Positions 15,954 to 24,899 of a stretch of 64,000 nt of DNA are shown in pieces; positions within the stretch are counted from its first letter, which is position 1; each line of letters opens with the position of its first letter. The DNA is from Lentzea waywayandensis (GTDB lineage Bacteria > Actinomycetota > Actinomycetes > Mycobacteriales > Pseudonocardiaceae), in NCBI RefSeq assembly GCF_900115955.1, contig NZ_FOYL01000009.1:310001-374000 (forward strand), read 5' to 3'. The notes beneath the pieces were generated by a model. The model saw only the letters and a list, made by a program, of their open reading frames with translations, did no database searches and was not told the origin of the DNA. The position numbers and the translations under genes are program-made.

Positions 15954-18106
15954 GAAATCCTCCCGCGCACTTCGACGACGTCGCTCACGACGACCTCGGT
16001 GACCTCGCCACCGATGCTCACCGGCACGAACTCCGAGGCGTCACCGGACACCCGCCGCACCCGCACCGTCACATCGCCGTCGTGCCACGTGACGTCGACG
16101 GAAAGCCCGCCACGGCAACGAAGTCCGCGCGCCGAGCCGCGAGACCAACCGGAAGGCAGCGCGGACAGGACGTCGATCACGCCGGTGTGGCTCTGCACCA
16201 CGACTTCCGCCAGTCCCGCGGTGAAGCCGTAGTTGCCGTCGATCTGGAACGGCGGGTGCGTGCTGAACAGGTTCGGCAGCAGGCCGCCCCACTCCGACCC
16301 GTCGACCGGCGCGTCGCGGTGCCGGTCGCCGGTGAAGGGCTGCGAGGCCTCGGACAGCAGTGACCGCACGGTCTCGCCGTCGCCCAGCCGGGCCCGCAGC
16401 GCCATCTTCCAGGCCCACGACCAGCCCATCGCGCCGTTGCCGCGCTGGTCCAGCACCTCGACGGCGGCGTCGCCCAGCTCCGTGCCGGCGACGATCCGGC
16501 CGAGCGGGTAGACCGACACCATGTGCGACATGTGCCGGTGCGTGGGGTCCTCCTCGGGCAGGTCGTAGGCCCACTCCCCCAGCCGGCCGTCGTCCAGCAC
16601 CGGGACGGGCCGCAGCCGGGGCAGCGCCGCCGAGATCTCCGCGACCAACGGGTCGGCGCGGCCCGAAGCCAGCGCCAGCGCCAGAGTGCGTTCGAACACG
16701 GCGCGGACCAGCACCACGTCCATCGTCACGGACCAGGTCAACGCCTCTGGCTTGCCGTCGACGAGGAACCAGTTCTCCGGCGAAGTCGAAGGGCAGGTGT
16801 CGAGGTAGCCATCCGGGCCTTCGACCAGCCAGTCGAGGAGGAACTCGGCGCAGCCGCGCAGCAACGGCCATGCACGCTCCAAAGTGGACCAGGTGCGGGC
16901 GAAGTCGTAGTGGTCCCACGCGTGCTGGACCAGCCAGGCCCCACCCATCTGCCAGATCGCCCACGACACCGCGCCGTGGCCCATGCCGACCGGCAACGCC
17001 CAGCCCCACGCGTCGGTGTTGTGGTGCGCGACCCAGCCGCGCGCTCCGTACAGTTCCCGAGCCACCTCGCCGCCGGTCACCGCGAGTTTCTCGAGCAGTT
17101 CCAGCAACGGGTCGTGGCACTCGGCGAGCCCGGTGACCTCGGCGGCCCAGTAGTTCATCTGGGTGTTGATGTTGATCGTGTAGTTCGAGGACCAGGCCGG
17201 GCGCAGGTCGCCGTTCCAGATGCCCTGGAGGTTCGCGGGCGGCGCGCCGGGCCGTGACGACGAGACCAGCAGGTAGCGGCCGTACGCGAACAGCACGGAC
17301 GCGATGAGCTGCTCGTCCTTGCCGGTCAACAGGTCCGGCACGTCGACGACCTCGGGCACGTCGCCGAACCGCACCTCGCACGCGTCCATCAGCGTCCTGT
17401 GGTTGCTGTGGCGCTTGCCGGTCCACCGCGACTCGGCAGTGGTGGAACTGGTGAGCGTGAGCAGCCAGCGTTCGCCCTCGGTCACCTCGACCGTCACCGT
17501 GCCACGTTCCCCTGAGCCGTAGACCGGCGCCTCGACCTGCGGTTCGTGGCGGGGCGCGGAGTCGACGGGGATCTCGATGACGATGTCGAGCCCGTCCCGC
17601 GAGACCTCGCGCAACGGCGTCGAGATCTCGACGCCGGTGGGCACCGCGCCGGCGATCTCCACGCACAGCGCGGTTTCCGAGGCCCACACGCGTCGCACGA
17701 CGTCCAAGCCCCCGATGGTCAACCGTTCGGTGACCACACCCGTGCTCAGGTCGAGCGTCCGGCCGTGCGACTCGCCCTCGGGCAGCGTGATCCACAGGTC
17801 CACGTACGGCAGGAACGTCTGGCTGTACGGGCCTTCGAACGACATCAGCAGCTCGGTGGCCCGCTCCAGGTCACCACTGAAGATCGCCTCACGCACCTTC
17901 GCGAGCCGTTCCGGACCGGCTCCGGACGCCAGCACGTCCGCCAACGCCGCGGAGGGCCCGTCAGCGGTGCCCGACCACACGGTCGCGTCGTTGACCTGCA
18001 CGCGGGACCGTCCCGCCCCGCCGAACACCATCGCGCCAAGGCGTCCGTTGCCCACGGGCAGCGCCTCGGTCCATTCCGCCGCAGCCGACGGCCAGTGCAG
18101 TCTCAC
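15947..18106 (-). CDS. GH95 family alpha-L-fucosidase-like glycoside hydrolase
   Basis: A 719-residue protein of family GH95, inverting enzymes that release alpha-1,2-linked L-fucose or alpha-L-galactose. The N-terminal beta-domain begins LHWPSAAAEWTEALPVGNGRLGAMVFGG. The (alpha/alpha)6 barrel has INTQMNYWAAE, the paired Asn of HHNTDAWG, the catalytic Glu in TSPENWF and the base-assisting Asp in FQIDGNYGF. No signal peptide is visible, so it is probably cytoplasmic. The start is GTG at 18106, overlapping the permease stop (GTGA). With GH27, the acetyl esterase and an importer in one operon, it should trim imported oligosaccharides carrying terminal fucose or L-galactose, as in xyloglucan or pectin side chains. 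That substrate is inference. Confidence 0.92.
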   Translation of the reverse strand: MRLHWPSAAAEWTEALPVGNGRLGAMVFGGAGRSRVQVNDATVWSGTADGPSAALADVLASGAGPERLAKVREAIFSGDLERATELLMSFEGPYSQTFLPYVDLWITLPEGESHGRTLDLSTGVVTERLTIGGLDVVRRVWASETALCVEIAGAVPTGVEISTPLREVSRDGLDIVIEIPVDSAPRHEPQVEAPVYGSGERGTVTVEVTEGERWLLTLTSSTTAESRWTGKRHSNHRTLMDACEVRFGDVPEVVDVPDLLTGKDEQLIASVLFAYGRYLLVSSSRPGAPPANLQGIWNGDLRPAWSSNYTININTQMNYWAAEVTGLAECHDPLLELLEKLAVTGGEVARELYGARGWVAHHNTDAWGWALPVGMGHGAVSWAIWQMGGAWLVQHAWDHYDFARTWSTLERAWPLLRGCAEFLLDWLVEGPDGYLDTCPSTSPENWFLVDGKPEALTWSVTMDVVLVRAVFERTLALALASGRADPLVAEISAALPRLRPVPVLDDGRLGEWAYDLPEEDPTHRHMSHMVSVYPLGRIVAGTELGDAAVEVLDQRGNGAMGWSWAWKMALRARLGDGETVRSLLSEASQPFTGDRHRDAPVDGSEWGGLLPNLFSTHPPFQIDGNYGFTAGLAEVVVQSHTGVIDVLSALPSGWSRGSARGLRCRGGLSVDVTWHDGDVTVRVRRVSGDASEFVPVSIGGEVTEVVVSDVVEVRGRISC

Positions 18107-18984
18107 TTGATCCCCGTGAAGCCGATGGAGTTGACCAGCCGCCGCCCGAAGACCACGAACAGCAGCAACATCGGCAGCGCCGCGACCAGCGTCGCCGCCA
18201 TCAGGCCTGCCCAGTCCAGCGACGCCTGCGGTGAGGACTGCTTGAACACCGCGAGCGCGAGGGTGAGCGGGCGGACCGACTCGTCGTTCGTGACGAGCAA
18301 CGGCCAGAAGTAGTCGTTCCAGGTGGTGATGAACGTCAGCAGCGTCAGGGTCGCCATCGGCGCGACGCTCATCGGCAGCACTATTCGGAAGCACACGCGC
18401 AACGGCCCGGCGCCGTCGATGATCGCGGCCTCCTCGACCTCGTTGGAGAGCCCGAGCATGAACTGCCGCAGGAAGAAGATGTTGAACGCGGAGAAGAACG
18501 CGCCCGGCAGGATCATGCCGCCGAAGCTGTTGAGCAGCCCCAGATCCTTCATCAGCACGAAGTTCGGCAGCAACGTGAACACCGACGGCACCATCAGCGC
18601 GGTCAGCAGCACACCGAAGACGACATCCCGGCCCTTCCAGTGCAGCCGGGCGAACGCGTACGCGGCCAGCGCCGAGAACACGACCGTGAAGAGCGTCAGA
18701 AGTCCCGCGTACACAATGGAGTTCCACAACGCGAGGGCCAGGTCGATGCTGGCACCCGAACCACCCTCGGCCGCCGCTTCGGCGGGAGTCGCGAGACCGA
18801 GAGCGCGCTTGAACGGACCCCACGTGAAGTCCACCGGCAGCAACGACGACGGGTCGGTCGACATCGCGAAGTTGTTGGACAGCGCGGTTCGCACGATCCA
18901 GTAGAACGGGAAGATCGTGACCAGCAGCACGACGACCAGGTAGCCCCAGGCGACGCCCCTGCCGAGCTTCATCGAGAGGTTCAC
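18103..18984 (-). CDS. Carbohydrate ABC transporter permease (MalG-like)
   Basis: A 293-residue inner-membrane permease with about six hydrophobic segments (first VAWGYLVVVLLVTIFPFYWI). The EAA loop that contacts the ATPase is LSNEVEEAAIIDGAGPLRVCFRIVLP, followed by TTWNDYFWPLLV, both typical of CUT1 MalG-type subunits. It pairs with the MalF-like permease 9 bases upstream and is coupled to GH95 downstream. The insertion 'GLATPAEAAAEGGSGASID' between the first two segments is longer than usual and lies on the outer side. Confidence 0.93.
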   Translation of the reverse strand: MNLSMKLGRGVAWGYLVVVLLVTIFPFYWIVRTALSNNFAMSTDPSSLLPVDFTWGPFKRALGLATPAEAAAEGGSGASIDLALALWNSIVYAGLLTLFTVVFSALAAYAFARLHWKGRDVVFGVLLTALMVPSVFTLLPNFVLMKDLGLLNSFGGMILPGAFFSAFNIFFLRQFMLGLSNEVEEAAIIDGAGPLRVCFRIVLPMSVAPMATLTLLTFITTWNDYFWPLLVTNDESVRPLTLALAVFKQSSPQASLDWAGLMAATLVAALPMLLLFVVFGRRLVNSIGFTGIK

Positions 18985-18993
18985 CGGGCCTCC

Positions 18994-19956
18994 TCAGCTG
19001 GTGTCGGACTCGCCGGCACGGGCCATCCGCATCTGCGTGAAGGTCACCGTGACGAGCATCAGGAACAGGGAGAGCGACATGGTCGCGGCGTAACCGAAGT
19101 CGAACTGGCCGAAAGCCTTGTCGTAGATGTACATCTGGAGCACCAGCGACGCGTCCGCCGGACCGCCCTTGGTGCTGACCTGGACGATGTCGAAGACCTG
19201 GGTCGAGCCGATCACGTTGAGGATCACGACCATCACCAGGATCGGCCGCAGCAGCGGCAACGTCAGCGAGCGGAACATCTGCCACTCCGAGGCGCCGTCG
19301 ATCCGGCCGGCCTCGTAGATCGTCGCGGGGATCGTCTGCAGGCCCGCGAAGATGAGAACGGCGTTGTAGCCCATGGACTTCCACACGTTCAGCGCGGCCA
19401 GCGACGGCACCGCCCAGCTGTCCGACCCGAAGAACATGATCGGCTCGCCGGTGACCCAGGTGATGAGCTGGTTCACGATGCCGAGCTGCGGGTCGAGCAT
19501 CCACGTCCACACCAGCGCCGTGACGACGCCGGAGATGAGGAACGGCAGGATCATCAGCCCGCGGACCGTCGTGTTGACCCCCAGCCGGTGCAACACGACG
19601 GCGGTGACCAACGAGACGCCGACGCCCAGCACCACCGACAGCACGACGAAGTACGCCGTGACGCCGAGCGAGTGCCAGAACCGGCCGTCGTCGATCAGTT
19701 CCTGGATGTTCTCCAGGCCCGTCCACACCGGCGGGCTGAGGATGTGGAACTCGGTGAAGCTCAGGTAGACGCCGCGCAGCATCGGGTAGGCGAAGAACAC
19801 GCCGAACCCGAGCAGGGCGGGCGCGACGAGCAGCCACGCGACCCACGTGTCGTTGCGGCGCGAGGCGGGGCCTTTGCGCCTGCGTTTGGGCGGAGGCGCC
19901 GTGGTGGCAGGTCCACGCACGACCTGGGCGCTTGAGTCCTGCAAGGTTGTCACCAC
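18994..19956 (-). CDS. Carbohydrate ABC transporter permease (MalF/UgpA-like)
   Basis: A 320-residue inner-membrane permease with six or more hydrophobic segments. A basic, proline-rich N-terminal tail is followed by the first segment WLLVAPALLGFGVFFAYPML. The EAA loop is ATIYEAGRIDGASEWQMFRSLTLP. It belongs to the CUT1 sugar importer family and partners the MalG-like permease. The start is GTG at 19956 with AGGAGG 5 bases upstream; the second GTG at 19953 is equally possible. It is separated from the GH27 gene by 166 bases that contain no clear gene or signal. Confidence 0.93.
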   Translation of the reverse strand: MVTTLQDSSAQVVRGPATTAPPPKRRRKGPASRRNDTWVAWLLVAPALLGFGVFFAYPMLRGVYLSFTEFHILSPPVWTGLENIQELIDDGRFWHSLGVTAYFVVLSVVLGVGVSLVTAVVLHRLGVNTTVRGLMILPFLISGVVTALVWTWMLDPQLGIVNQLITWVTGEPIMFFGSDSWAVPSLAALNVWKSMGYNAVLIFAGLQTIPATIYEAGRIDGASEWQMFRSLTLPLLRPILVMVVILNVIGSTQVFDIVQVSTKGGPADASLVLQMYIYDKAFGQFDFGYAATMSLSLFLMLVTVTFTQMRMARAGESDTS

Positions 19957-20122
19957 GGCACCTCCTGGTCTTGGTGGTGTGGGCCGGAACGTTGCCGGGG
20001 GAACTCGCGGTCAGACGGGTGCGTCGTGGTGCCGTCCCCACGTCCTCGTACTGGTCGTACGGGGGCGGCGCCGCGAGGTGCCCTGCTGAGCGTGGATTAC
20101 CTCGCCAAAGTTCCGGGTCGCG

Positions 20123-22081
20123 CTAAACGCGGATGCTGTCGACGTCGAACACGGAGTCGTCCGGGTTGCCGATCCGGATGGTGTTGTTGCCCTTCAACAG
20201 GTAGACGGGCACGGTGACCTTCTGCGGCGTGTTCCAGTCGTCGTCGTTCGACCCGGCGACGGGCAGCTTGAAGCTGGTGCCGTTCACCGTGACGATGCCG
20301 GTCCTGCTGGCGTCAGCGGAGATGTAGGCCAGTTCGACGAGGTAGGTGCCCTCGCGCGGTGCGACGACCGTCGGCATGGTGATGTTGCCGCTGCCGCCGA
20401 TGTAACCGACCTTGCTGCCACCCGAGCACGCGCAGCCGTAGACGGTCGCGCCGCCGCCGGGGCTGCCCTTCTCCGCCTCGTACGTCACGCTCTCCTGCGG
20501 CGTCACGTAGCTGACAGGCTCCGACCGGGCGCCGTTCTGCACGACGGTGAACTCGTAGGAGGTCGCCGGGGTGAGGCCGGTGACGGTCGCCTTGGTGTCG
20601 GTGGTGGTGGCGACCTTCTTGTTGCCCGCGTAGACGTCGTAACGGACGCCGGACTTTCCGTACCACTTCAGCGAGACGCTGTTCGGCGTGGCCGCGGTGC
20701 CCTGCACGACACCGGGCGCGACCGAACCGCGCGGCGTGATCGTGAAGAGCTTCGAGCCGTGCACCGGCAGGTCTTCGGTGATGGAGCCGGACTTCTGGCC
20801 GACGTCCTTCCTGGCCCACACGTCGCGGACCTTCGCGTTGCCCTGGATGCCGAGCCGGCCGAAGTCGGCCGTCACCTTCGCGGGCGTGGAGCCGAGGTTG
20901 AACAGCGCCACCGTGTAGCTGCCGTCGCGGTTGCGCGCGTACCAGACCTGCTGGTCCGACGACTGGTCCACGGGCCGGGCGGGGACGCCGGCCTGGTTGA
21001 TCGCGATGACCTCGTTGTTGGTCAACAGCCTGTAACCGTAGTCGTCGATCTTGGTGAGGTCGTCGCCGATGTAGAGCGGCGAGGACGAGATCGACCACAG
21101 CGTCATGTAGCTCTGCCGCTCGGCCTCGGTGAGGCCGTCCATCTGGCCGTTGCCGACGGCGAGGCTGTCGAGGTTGTTCCAGTGGCCGGGGCCGGCGTCG
21201 TCGATCCACTGCACGACGTCGTTCCACCGCTGCTTCACCGAGTTGTTCCAGGTGACGAGGGTGTCGCAGTAGCACTCGACGTCCGTGTCGACGCGCCAGC
21301 CGTTGGTGTTGGCCTTCCACACTTCGGCGTGGCGGTGGCTCAGCGCCCACGAGATGAGGAACTCGATCGGGCGGCCGGTGCTCTTGAGCGCGGAGTTCCA
21401 CGCCTTCACGTCGGTCGTGTTGTCGTAGCGCTCACCGCCGCGGAAGCTGCCGGGGCCGACGCCGTCGAGCTTGAGGAAGTCGACGCCCCACCCGGCGAGC
21501 ACCTGCGCGATCGAGTCGATGTACTTCTGCGAGCACGGGTTCGCGAAGTCCATCTTGTAGGCCATGTCCCACCCGTTGGTCTTGCGCAGGTCCGGGTAGA
21601 CGATGTCCTTGGTGGTACAGCCGGGGGCGTTGAAGATCGGCGTCTTGCCGTCGTTGTACGCCTTGAGGTCCAGGCCGACCGCGAGGTACGAGCCGAACTT
21701 CAGGCCCTTGCCGTGCACGTAGTCGCCGAGCCATTTGAAGCCGCGCGGGAACTTCTTCGCGTCCAGCACCGGCCGCCCGTACTCGTCGAACGAGCCGAGC
21801 CAGCCCGCGTCGACGTTCACGTGGTCGTAGCCGGCCTTCTTGAACTTCGCCGCGAGCACGTCCGCCTGCGCCAACACGTTCTTCTCGTTGAGCCAGCTGG
21901 CGGGACCGTCCGGGTTCACGCCGGGGTAGTTGGTCGCCTGCAACGTCCAGCTGCTCCAGCCCATGTAGGGCTTCGCGGCCGGGGCTGCGGTCTGCTGTTG
22001 CACCTGGGGTGCTTGGGCTTGGGCTGCTGGGACCGCGATCAACGACGCGAGCAGGCCGGCAACGACACCTAACGCTCTCAA
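20123..22081 (-). CDS. Secreted GH27 alpha-galactosidase-like enzyme with FN3 and CBM35-like modules
   Basis: A protein of about 652 residues. TTG at 22081 is taken as the start because AGGAG lies 5 bases upstream and the frame then begins with a signal peptide (RALGVVAGLLASLIAV, cleavage near AQA). The GH27 barrel opens KPYMGWSSWT; the nucleophile Asp is in DFLKLDG and the acid/base Asp is probably in WRVDTDVEC. A beta-sandwich follows, then a fibronectin type III module (PNSVSLKWY ... LTPATSYEFTV) and a C-terminal CBM35/CBM6-like module (VTYEAEKGSPG ... VFDVDSIRV). GH27 enzymes remove alpha-galactose, or beta-L-arabinopyranose in some clades, from polysaccharides. It works outside the cell and supplies the operon's importer. 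Upstream residues in the same frame are not translated sensibly. Confidence 0.92.
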   Translation of the reverse strand: MRALGVVAGLLASLIAVPAAQAQAPQVQQQTAAPAAKPYMGWSSWTLQATNYPGVNPDGPASWLNEKNVLAQADVLAAKFKKAGYDHVNVDAGWLGSFDEYGRPVLDAKKFPRGFKWLGDYVHGKGLKFGSYLAVGLDLKAYNDGKTPIFNAPGCTTKDIVYPDLRKTNGWDMAYKMDFANPCSQKYIDSIAQVLAGWGVDFLKLDGVGPGSFRGGERYDNTTDVKAWNSALKSTGRPIEFLISWALSHRHAEVWKANTNGWRVDTDVECYCDTLVTWNNSVKQRWNDVVQWIDDAGPGHWNNLDSLAVGNGQMDGLTEAERQSYMTLWSISSSPLYIGDDLTKIDDYGYRLLTNNEVIAINQAGVPARPVDQSSDQQVWYARNRDGSYTVALFNLGSTPAKVTADFGRLGIQGNAKVRDVWARKDVGQKSGSITEDLPVHGSKLFTITPRGSVAPGVVQGTAATPNSVSLKWYGKSGVRYDVYAGNKKVATTTDTKATVTGLTPATSYEFTVVQNGARSEPVSYVTPQESVTYEAEKGSPGGGATVYGCACSGGSKVGYIGGSGNITMPTVVAPREGTYLVELAYISADASRTGIVTVNGTSFKLPVAGSNDDDWNTPQKVTVPVYLLKGNNTIRIGNPDDSVFDVDSIRV

Positions 22082-22112
22082 GACCACTCCTTTGTGATTT
22101 CCGGCGGTGACT

Positions 22113-23201
22113 TCAGGCGACCCGGAGGTCTTCCATTGCGTCGCGGTCCCAGTCGATCCCGAGACCTGGCGTGTCGGGGGCGAGCGCGTGTCCATTGCGG
22201 ACGGTCATCTCGCTCTTGGTGATCCCGCGCAGCTGCGGGATGTGCTCGACGAACTTCCCGTTGGGCAACGCGGCCGCGAGGCTGACGTGCAGCTCCATCA
22301 GGAAGTGCGGGCAGACGTCGGCGTTGAAGGCTTCCGCGAGGTGCGCGACCTTCAGGAACGGCGTGATGCCACCGATCCGTGCGGCATCCACCTGGATGAT
22401 CGAGGCGGCACCGCGTTCGAGGTATTCGCGGAACTGCGCCACGGAGTACATCGACTCCCCGACCGCGATCGGGATGCTCGTGCTCCGGGCGAGCCTCTCG
22501 TGCCCGCTCACGTCGTCCGCCGGCAGCGGTTCTTCGAGCCAGGTGAGGTTGACGTTCCGGAACGCGTCGGCCCGGCGGATGGCTTCGGCACTGGTCATCG
22601 ACTGGTTGGCGTCGACCATGATCGCGAACCGTTCCCCGACCGCCGCCCGCACGGCCTCGAGTCGTTCGACGTCCTCGGTGAGATCGGGCTTGCCGACCTT
22701 CATCTTGATGCCCTGCCAGCCCTGCGCGGCCGTCTCCTTGGCGCCCGCGACGAGTTCCTCAGTGCTCAGATGCAGCCAGCCGCCCTCGGTGTCGTACAGG
22801 GGCACGGTGTGGCGGAACCCGCCTGCCATGCGCCACAAGGGTTCTTGAGCTCGCAGGCAACGCAGGTCCCACAGCGCGGTGTCCACGGCGGCCAACGCCA
22901 GCGAGGTGATCGCACCGACCGTGGTGGACCGGGTGCAGGCGAACAGGTCATGCCAGACGTGCTCGATCCGACGAGCGTCGACGCCTTCGAGGCGGGGCAG
23001 CAGGTGGTCCTTCAGGAGAGCGAGGACCGAGCTGCCACCCGTGCCGATCGTGTAGGCGTAGCCGAGGCCGGTGAGCCCGTCGTCGGTCTCGATCTCGACG
23101 AAAACGGTCTCCTGCTTGATGAACTGCTGGACCGCGTCGGTGCGCAGAGTCTCCACCGCAACGTCGACCTGGAACGCCTCGGCTCGTCGGACCTTTGCCA
23201 C
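22113..23201 (-). CDS. Mandelate racemase/muconate lactonizing (enolase superfamily) sugar-acid dehydratase-like enzyme
   Basis: A 362-residue enolase-superfamily protein. The capping domain opens VRRAEAFQVDVAVETLRTDAV. The barrel carries the KxK base pair in GIKMKVGK, metal ligands Asp in IMVDANQS, Glu in WLEEPLP and Glu in VGESMY, and the second-side His in CPHFLMELH. This is the mandelate racemase subgroup pattern, in which members abstract the alpha-proton of a carboxylate and often dehydrate sugar acids. Its place as first gene of a glycan operon suggests a dehydratase for an aldonic or uronic acid derived from the imported sugar; the exact acid is not readable. The start is GTG at 23201 with GAGGAG upstream. 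A promoter overlapped by a palindrome lies 20 bases ahead. Confidence 0.87.
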   Translation of the reverse strand: MAKVRRAEAFQVDVAVETLRTDAVQQFIKQETVFVEIETDDGLTGLGYAYTIGTGGSSVLALLKDHLLPRLEGVDARRIEHVWHDLFACTRSTTVGAITSLALAAVDTALWDLRCLRAQEPLWRMAGGFRHTVPLYDTEGGWLHLSTEELVAGAKETAAQGWQGIKMKVGKPDLTEDVERLEAVRAAVGERFAIMVDANQSMTSAEAIRRADAFRNVNLTWLEEPLPADDVSGHERLARSTSIPIAVGESMYSVAQFREYLERGAASIIQVDAARIGGITPFLKVAHLAEAFNADVCPHFLMELHVSLAAALPNGKFVEHIPQLRGITKSEMTVRNGHALAPDTPGLGIDWDRDAMEDLRVA

Positions 23202-23221
23202 GCCAACTCCTCGGATCTCTG

Positions 23222-23250
23222 ATCCTATAGGATATTTGACGGGGATTGAA
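23222..23250 (-). promoter_or_regulatory. Promoter overlapped by 12-bp palindrome (probable GntR operator)
   Basis: On the minus strand, TTCAAT (-35) and TAGGAT (-10) are separated by exactly 17 bases. The -10 lies in the perfect palindrome ATCCTATAGGAT (23222-23233), which ends 20 bases before the GTG of the first glycan-operon gene. A repressor bound there would block the polymerase. The FCD-type GntR encoded at the operon's far end is the natural candidate. Confidence 0.65.
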
Positions 23251-23455
23251 CGCTGGCGTTACGACGGTGTCAACGGTCGTTCGGCCACGTTCCCATGCTG
23301 ATGAGAGCGTTTTCAACGGTCAGGCGCGACCGGATCTCGTTACGGTCCTCCGATGTCTGCAGCTCAACGCACTGATCAGTGCTGTTGAGGCATGTTGGAG
23401 TGTGAGTGAAGATGTGAGCGTTTCTGTCCGGTTGCAACCAAGAGGACAGGAACGA

Positions 23456-23911
23456 TCAAGCAGACTCGGCGGTGCTCTTCAGGCGCAGCAACGTCGCCTC
23501 GATGTTGCGCTGGTTGGTCACAGCGCGGTCCTTCACCCCGGTCGCGAGCCGCGTGATCGGCACGTACCAGCCGGGCCTGCGGTCCCACGTCGACTCGGTG
23601 ACCCGGCAGCCGTCGCCGGTCTCCTCGATGTCGTACTGCCAGCGCGACACCGCCATCCCCAGCGACTTCACCTCGAACGCGAACCTGGTCGCGGAGCAGT
23701 CGGTCACCGTGGAGGTCGTCGGCCACATCCGCCAGCCGCGCTTGTTGATGCCGCGGAACCGGGCACCGACGCGCGGACCAGCGGCGTTCAGCCACCTGCC
23801 GCCGGAGTACTCCTCGGCGCACGCACTGAGTCGGCGGAGGTCGCTGACCAGGTCGAACACTCGCTGCGGCGAGGCAGCGACGTCGATGTGCGCGGAGGCG
23901 TCCGGCGTCAT
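23456..23911 (-). CDS. SRPBCC (START/polyketide-cyclase-like) family protein
   Basis: A 151-residue single-domain protein. The opening SAHIDVAASPQRVFDLVSDLRRLSACAEEYSGG, the middle GARFRGINKRGWRMW and a long C-terminal helix are typical of SRPBCC helix-grip proteins, which bind hydrophobic ligands. No catalytic residue can be named. It lies 33 bases downstream of the 2-hydroxyacid dehydrogenase gene on the same strand, so the two are probably co-transcribed. Confidence 0.82.
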   Translation of the reverse strand: MTPDASAHIDVAASPQRVFDLVSDLRRLSACAEEYSGGRWLNAAGPRVGARFRGINKRGWRMWPTTSTVTDCSATRFAFEVKSLGMAVSRWQYDIEETGDGCRVTESTWDRRPGWYVPITRLATGVKDRAVTNQRNIEATLLRLKSTAESA

Positions 23912-23944
23912 GAGCCGAACTTACTACCAGTAGGTAACCTGCCG

Positions 23945-24874
23945 CTAGAGCTCCCGGATCGGTTCACCCGCGCGGAACGCGTGGATGTTCTCGACGGCCT
24001 CGGTGAAGTACGTGCGGTAGTTCGCCTCGGTGACGTAGCCGAGGTGCGGGGTCGCGAGAACGTTCGGCAACGTGCGCAGCTCGTCGGTCAACGGCAGCGG
24101 CTCGACCTCGAACACGTCGAGGCCCGCGCCGGCGATCCTCTTCTCCCGCAACACCTCCAGCAACGCCACGGGGTCCACGATGGCGGCGCGGGAGGTGTTG
24201 ACCAGGAACGCCGAGGGCTTCAGGCACGCCAGCGCCGCCGCGTCGACCAGGCTGCGGGTGCGGTCGCTCAGCACCAGGTGGATGGACGCGAAGTCGCTCT
24301 GTGCCAGCAGATCGTGCAGTCCGGATGCGAGCCGGACTCCCTCGGGCTCGACGCGGTCGGCGGTCAGGTTCTGACTCCACGCCACGACGTCCATGCCGAA
24401 CGCCCTGCCGACGCGCGCGACGGCCCTGCCCAGGTGGCCGAAGCCGAGCAGGCCGAGCGTGCGGCCGGCGAGGTCGGCGCCGACGGTGCTCTGCCACCGG
24501 CCGCCCTCGTGGAAGGCCGCGTTCTCGACGACCAGGTTGCGGGCGAGGCCGAGGATCAACGCCCAGGTCAGCTCGGTCGGCGGGGTCTTGGCGCTGCCGG
24601 TGCCGCAGACCGTCACACCGCGCGAACGGGCGGCGTCCAGGTCGATCGCGGCGTTGCGCATGCCGCTGGTGATCAGCAGCTTCAAGCGAGGCAGCCGGGC
24701 GAACAGGGCCGCGTCGAACGGGGTCCGCTCGCGCATGATCACGACGCACTCGGCCTCGGCCAGTTCCGCTGCCGGGTCGGACAGGTGGTCGCGCTGCACC
24801 GTCACGTCGAGGCCTGACCAGTCCGCGTTCGCGAGGGCCACGCCCTGGTAGTCGTCGAGCACCACACACCTCAT
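23945..24874 (-). CDS. D-isomer-specific 2-hydroxyacid dehydrogenase family protein
   Basis: A 309-residue NAD(P)-dependent enzyme of the D-2-hydroxyacid dehydrogenase family, which interconverts 2-oxo and D-2-hydroxy acids. The Rossmann loop is LGLLGFGHLGRAVARVG. Substrate Arg is in LVNTSRAAIVD, Glu in the 'LDVFEVEPLP' region and the catalytic His in ATPHLGYVTE. The N-terminal substrate domain begins RCVVLDDYQGVAL, a form common in phosphoglycerate-dehydrogenase-like paralogues of unknown substrate. The ATG at 24874 faces the divergent DUF3291 start only 25 bases away. Confidence 0.9.
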   Translation of the reverse strand: MRCVVLDDYQGVALANADWSGLDVTVQRDHLSDPAAELAEAECVVIMRERTPFDAALFARLPRLKLLITSGMRNAAIDLDAARSRGVTVCGTGSAKTPPTELTWALILGLARNLVVENAAFHEGGRWQSTVGADLAGRTLGLLGFGHLGRAVARVGRAFGMDVVAWSQNLTADRVEPEGVRLASGLHDLLAQSDFASIHLVLSDRTRSLVDAAALACLKPSAFLVNTSRAAIVDPVALLEVLREKRIAGAGLDVFEVEPLPLTDELRTLPNVLATPHLGYVTEANYRTYFTEAVENIHAFRAGEPIREL

Positions 24875-24899
24875 GAGCCGATCATGTCAGAGTAGGCGC

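Noticed and set aside
23921..23937. CTAC-CA-GTAG dyad between the SRPBCC and dehydrogenase genes
   Set aside because: The arms are only 4 bp and the extended match needs a one-base shift. The position is intergenic within a probable operon.
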